Source of the DNA: Haematobia irritans
Taxonomy: Eukaryota; Arthropoda; Insecta; Diptera; Muscidae
Reading direction: 5' to 3'
Assembly (NCBI RefSeq): GCF_050003625.1
Contig: NC_134398.1
Coordinates: 79,330,003-79,394,002, forward strand
Length of the DNA: 64,000 nt
Shown in pieces: positions 60,991 to 64,000 of the stretch. The notes under the pieces were generated by a model. The model searched no databases. It had not been told where the DNA came from and saw only the letters and a program-made list of their open reading frames with translations. Position numbers and translations under genes: made by a program. The stretch's first letter is position 1, and every line of letters starts with the position of its first letter.

Positions 60991-61240
60991 CACCCTCAAA
61001 AAAAAAAAAACAAAAAAAAACTCTCTCTCTAACATACTATGTTCTAGGAAACACATATATTATTGGATATTGCCAAAAACATTATTATGTTTATTTTATG
61101 TCAACATATTATATGTTTGGAAACATTTTGTGCCCAAAAATATTAAATGCTTGGAAGAATTTTCTCCCAAAGAAGATTATGCTAAAAATATATATAGTCC
61201 TGATTTTTTTAGATCTTAGCACCTTTTTCTCTAATACAAA

Positions 61241-61303
61241 CGTGGAGCAATGGTTAGCATTTCTTGCATGCAAAGAGTCGTGGGATCGATCCCTGCTCCG
61301 ACC
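61241..61303 (+). ncRNA. tRNA-like module (left type) in T copy 5
   Basis: TGGAGCAATGG A-box-like and GGATCGATCCC B-box-like sequences (both with one change), CTTGCATGC in the anticodon-arm region, and a short T6 run at about 61313. Confidence 0.45.
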
Positions 61304-61612
61304 GAATATCAATTTTTTAGTTTTTACATTTATTTTTACATATATTCTAAAAATTCCGAATAGATGTTCGACATTACATTACATTTTTTAATATTAAATT
61401 TTTACAATGAAACTTCGAAATGTGGGTTATTAATGATTTACAGTCAGAAAATAACAGTGCTTGATATAAACGAAATGGCCTGAGCTTTTTAATAAAATAT
61501 TATTTTTTATTGCAAAAATAACAAATTTGTAACAAAAAAATGTTTTCGGTATAAAAGTTTGAAATTTTCGATGAAATTCAAAAATAACAAAAGAAGGACG
61601 TGCACGCAGAGA

Positions 61613-61843
61613 AGGAATATGGTCACCTCAAACATGTTTCAAGAGCAAAATGTTATTTTTGTATGGTGACCATGTAACATGTTTGTCACTAAAATTGTAT
61701 TTTCTCGTCAAATATAACGAAATCAGATACATGATTTCCGAGAAAATAACATGGTTGCGAAAAGCATGTTACAAGGTCACCACCCAAAAATAACATTTTG
61801 CTCTTAAAACATGTTTGAGGTGATCATATTCCTTCTCTGGGTG
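61613..61843. mobile_element. Palindromic MITE with TG duplication
   Basis: 231 bp, nearly entirely palindromic: cacgcagagaaggaatatgg faces cacccagagaaggaatatga, and pairing continues for about 85 bp with a few mismatches. TG lies on both sides (61611-61612 and 61844-61845). The empty site is seen in the longest T copy (gaacgtggagtcgagtataaac, about 36577-36598). Confidence 0.8.
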
Positions 61844-62000
61844 TGAAGTCGAGTATAAACACAAATAATTTTACAATATACACATATATTTAATTAGGCG
61901 TGAACTATTTTTTACTTTTATTTAAAAATACAAATAAATATGAATTTTTATTAACGAATAATTTTGTACTTAAAAAATAATCCTTTCCTCTGAAACAAAA

Positions 62001-63249
62001 TTTTAGGCCAACGAAGTTTTTTTTTTTTTCATTCTAAATTTATGTTCTTAAATGCCAGTTAACCGATGCCAACGAGCTTTCCTTCCCTTGAAAAAAGTTT
62101 GACAAACATACTCCTCTGTTGGTTAAGTTACTCTTGTAATGTAGTCCAAAGATTATAGATTTGAGGAAGATAGGAAATTGGCTTGCGTCATACCAAATAT
62201 TGAAAAACTGTTTGCACCCTGCCCCCAGCAATACCGTATTCTTGAGAATATTTTTTTAGAATCACACAACGATTTCGATTACAATACAACGTAGCCAAAC
62301 CTGTGTAGTTTAACTTAAATTATATTGTTTTCTTATATCTCCCCCTCACTTACAATTTAGCTCTAGGTAATGCTGCGAGTAAATACTTTCCTCATAGAAC
62401 ATGTCCATGAGAAGGTTAACAATATTTCCATTTAATGACAATTGTCTACCAATTTAGAACAAAGTTACCTCCAAGATTATTTGGTAATGAGGGTTTTTGA
62501 TTGATTGAAACAGCCGGGATAAATCGCGTCCTGAAAATCCCAGCATTTATCCCGAATCCGGAGATTTTTGTTTTTGAATTCCGGGATTTTTCGGGATCCC
62601 GAGAAACTAATTCCAATTTGTTGCTTCTGAGCATTATTTATTAATAACTTAGAGTCTTCATTCAGTGCAAACGGTCCTTAGATTTCATACCCAAAAACAT
62701 TTATGGTACACCTTGAGTAAGAATTTATTATACATAAGGTATACTGTAAAATACAAAACAATCGAAGTAAACGATAAGGTCCTCCTTTGAACAATGACTT
62801 CATGTGAAATGGATTTCGTGCCACATAAAATAAAAAGCAATGATTAAAGTTTCATCGACAATATGAGAAGATCGACAATATAAGAAGTCACTTAAAACGA
62901 TGAAGCGCAGAAGGATTAACACAAGTGTACGAAAATATGCCTAATCTAATAAAAATCCTTAAAATTTTTGCTGACTAGATAGGGATATTAAATTGCTTTT
63001 TAATTAATTTTTGTCATAATTTTTTGTTTCTCTTTTCTTCATATCGTTGAGTTGGAGTGTTTATTAAGTATGATCGCAACTTGAAATTGCTTTTTAATTT
63101 AGTCTTATATCATTTTCTTAATAAAATTAAATTAAAACAATTTTGTTTTAATGGACAACAATGTTGTGGCGCTGTATATTCTTATTACTTAAAATATTTA
63201 ACGAATCTCACACCAAAAAATGTGTCTGTAAATAAAAGTTTTACAATAA
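62001..63249. other. Unassigned AT-rich interval
   Basis: No gene is recognised. A cccgggatttttcgggatcccg-type patch lies at about 62510-62605 (cgggataaatcgcg, tcccgaatccgg, cgggatttttcgggatc). It is an unusual GC-containing local repeat. Confidence 0.3.
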
Positions 63250-63907
63250 TTTATTACAAGAATTTTCCAGAATTTTAGTTCATTTTTCATATCTTCAACG
63301 AAAATTAACTACTCGAAAGGAAATTTTACAAATTTTAAGTAGCAATCGTTTAGTTCATGGCTTACAAAATACGATGGAAATTTCCTTAAAATTTTTTTAA
63401 CTGGTAGTTAAAAATTCGTTTGTCATACGATAAAACTACTTGTGAAATGTAAAGTACTTTCTAAATAATAAGTGCAATTTACTATAAGATTTTTTTGTAT
63501 GAGAAAATATTTTTTTACGAAAAATTAACTTGAAAGCGGATAGCAATTTCTTACTGGCATTTCCTATAGTTAATAATAGTTGTAGAATATTTCTCTATGT
63601 AATATTTTTAGTTCACATGTAATTAAATTCATAGACATTTTTGTCAAAAATGGGTTGATAACATTTCATGAAGGTTTTGTTAATTTTAGGTTAAACTTTT
63701 CATCGTTATTAAAATGATGTGCCTTTGCGAATATTGTTCTTAGAGTAAATTGTCAGCAGATGCGATGAACTAAGGCGTAGTACAGAGATCTTTCTCGGCA
63801 AAGTGGAATGTGATTAATGAAAAGATGATGTTACTTGAATTTTGTTTGAGAGTGAGAGCATGTATTGAGAGCAATGCAATAATGAGAAATGGTAGGAAGT
63901 GCTGGTT
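63250..63907 (+). mobile_element. Family C left-end fragment
   Basis: Shares ttagttcatttttc, caacgaaaattaact and taatagttgtagaat-like words in order with 44500-44930, the left part of the full-length family C element. Boundaries are uncertain. Confidence 0.5.
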
Positions 63908-64000
63908 GGGTTAGGTGGCAGCCCGATGTATCAGGCTCACTTAGACTATTCAGTCCATTGTGATACCACATTGGTGAACTTCTCTCTTATCACTGAGTGC
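63908..64000 (+). repeat. SINE start, truncated by the window edge
   Basis: gggttaggtggcagcccgatg with caggctcacttagactattc and cagtccattgtgataccac is the same opening as the fragment at 52283. The remainder lies outside the window. Confidence 0.6.

Larger units (their letters stand above)
60991..62000 (-). mobile_element. Element T copy 5, with a nested palindromic MITE
   Basis: Starts caccctcaaaaaaaa after TA (60989-60990). It keeps the left-type tRNA-like module at 61241-61303; the right-type module and intervening DNA are deleted at cctttttctctaatacaaa|cgtgg. Beyond the nested MITE the aggcgtgaactattttttac segment continues to about 62000. The far end is unclear. Confidence 0.65.

Overview
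This 64 kb window looks like repeat-dominated intergenic DNA from a dipteran, most likely a calyptrate (muscid-type) fly. The evidence is an AT-rich background, dense nested transposable elements (TEs), two high-copy tandem-unit families ending in GTCY and TA microsatellites, and a calyptrate-type SINE at the right edge. The species cannot be fixed from the sequence. I found no convincing intact host gene. All clear coding sequence belongs to TEs: a complete Tc1/mariner DD37E transposon, a broken DD37E copy, a broken DD34D mariner, two deleted DD41D (rosa-type) elements, a shattered Tc1-like element, two broken LINEs and one young LTR retrotransposon.

Layout. 1-4.6 kb: ends of a transposon family I call C, then a TCACG-rich block. 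4.6-9.6 kb: family A tandem-unit elements, the DD37E transposon and a mariner. 10.6-12.8 kb: a minus-strand LINE broken by a terminal-inverted-repeat (TIR) element I call T, which carries two divergent tRNA-like modules. 14.6-19.7 kb: family A, two more T copies and TA arrays. 19.4-27.7 kb: a duplicated block on either side of a 100-N gap, with a truncated rosa copy and family B. 27.6-33 kb: a plus-strand LINE containing four nested insertions, one piggyBac-like. 35.2-38.1 kb: family A split by the most complete T copy. 39.4-47.3 kb: a Tc1-like remnant split first by a 4.15 kb LTR retrotransposon and then by a 2.5 kb family C element. 47.8-53 kb: families A and B with long TA arrays. 54.9-57.7 kb: a rosa element with a catalytic-only ORF and the broken DD37E copy. 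57.7-64 kb: MITEs, hairpins, a T copy with a palindromic MITE in it, a weak coding relic and a SINE edge.

The most unusual points are: element T with its head-to-head tRNA-like promoter pair (five copies); the LTR element that fuses Gag to integrase without protease, RT or RNase H yet has almost identical LTRs; the 2.5 kb family C element with serial splice-site-flanked segments; and a DD41D element whose ORF has lost the DNA-binding domain in frame. No CRISPR array, rRNA gene or canonical tRNA gene was seen. Similarity statements are by eye; no alignment or database search was run.
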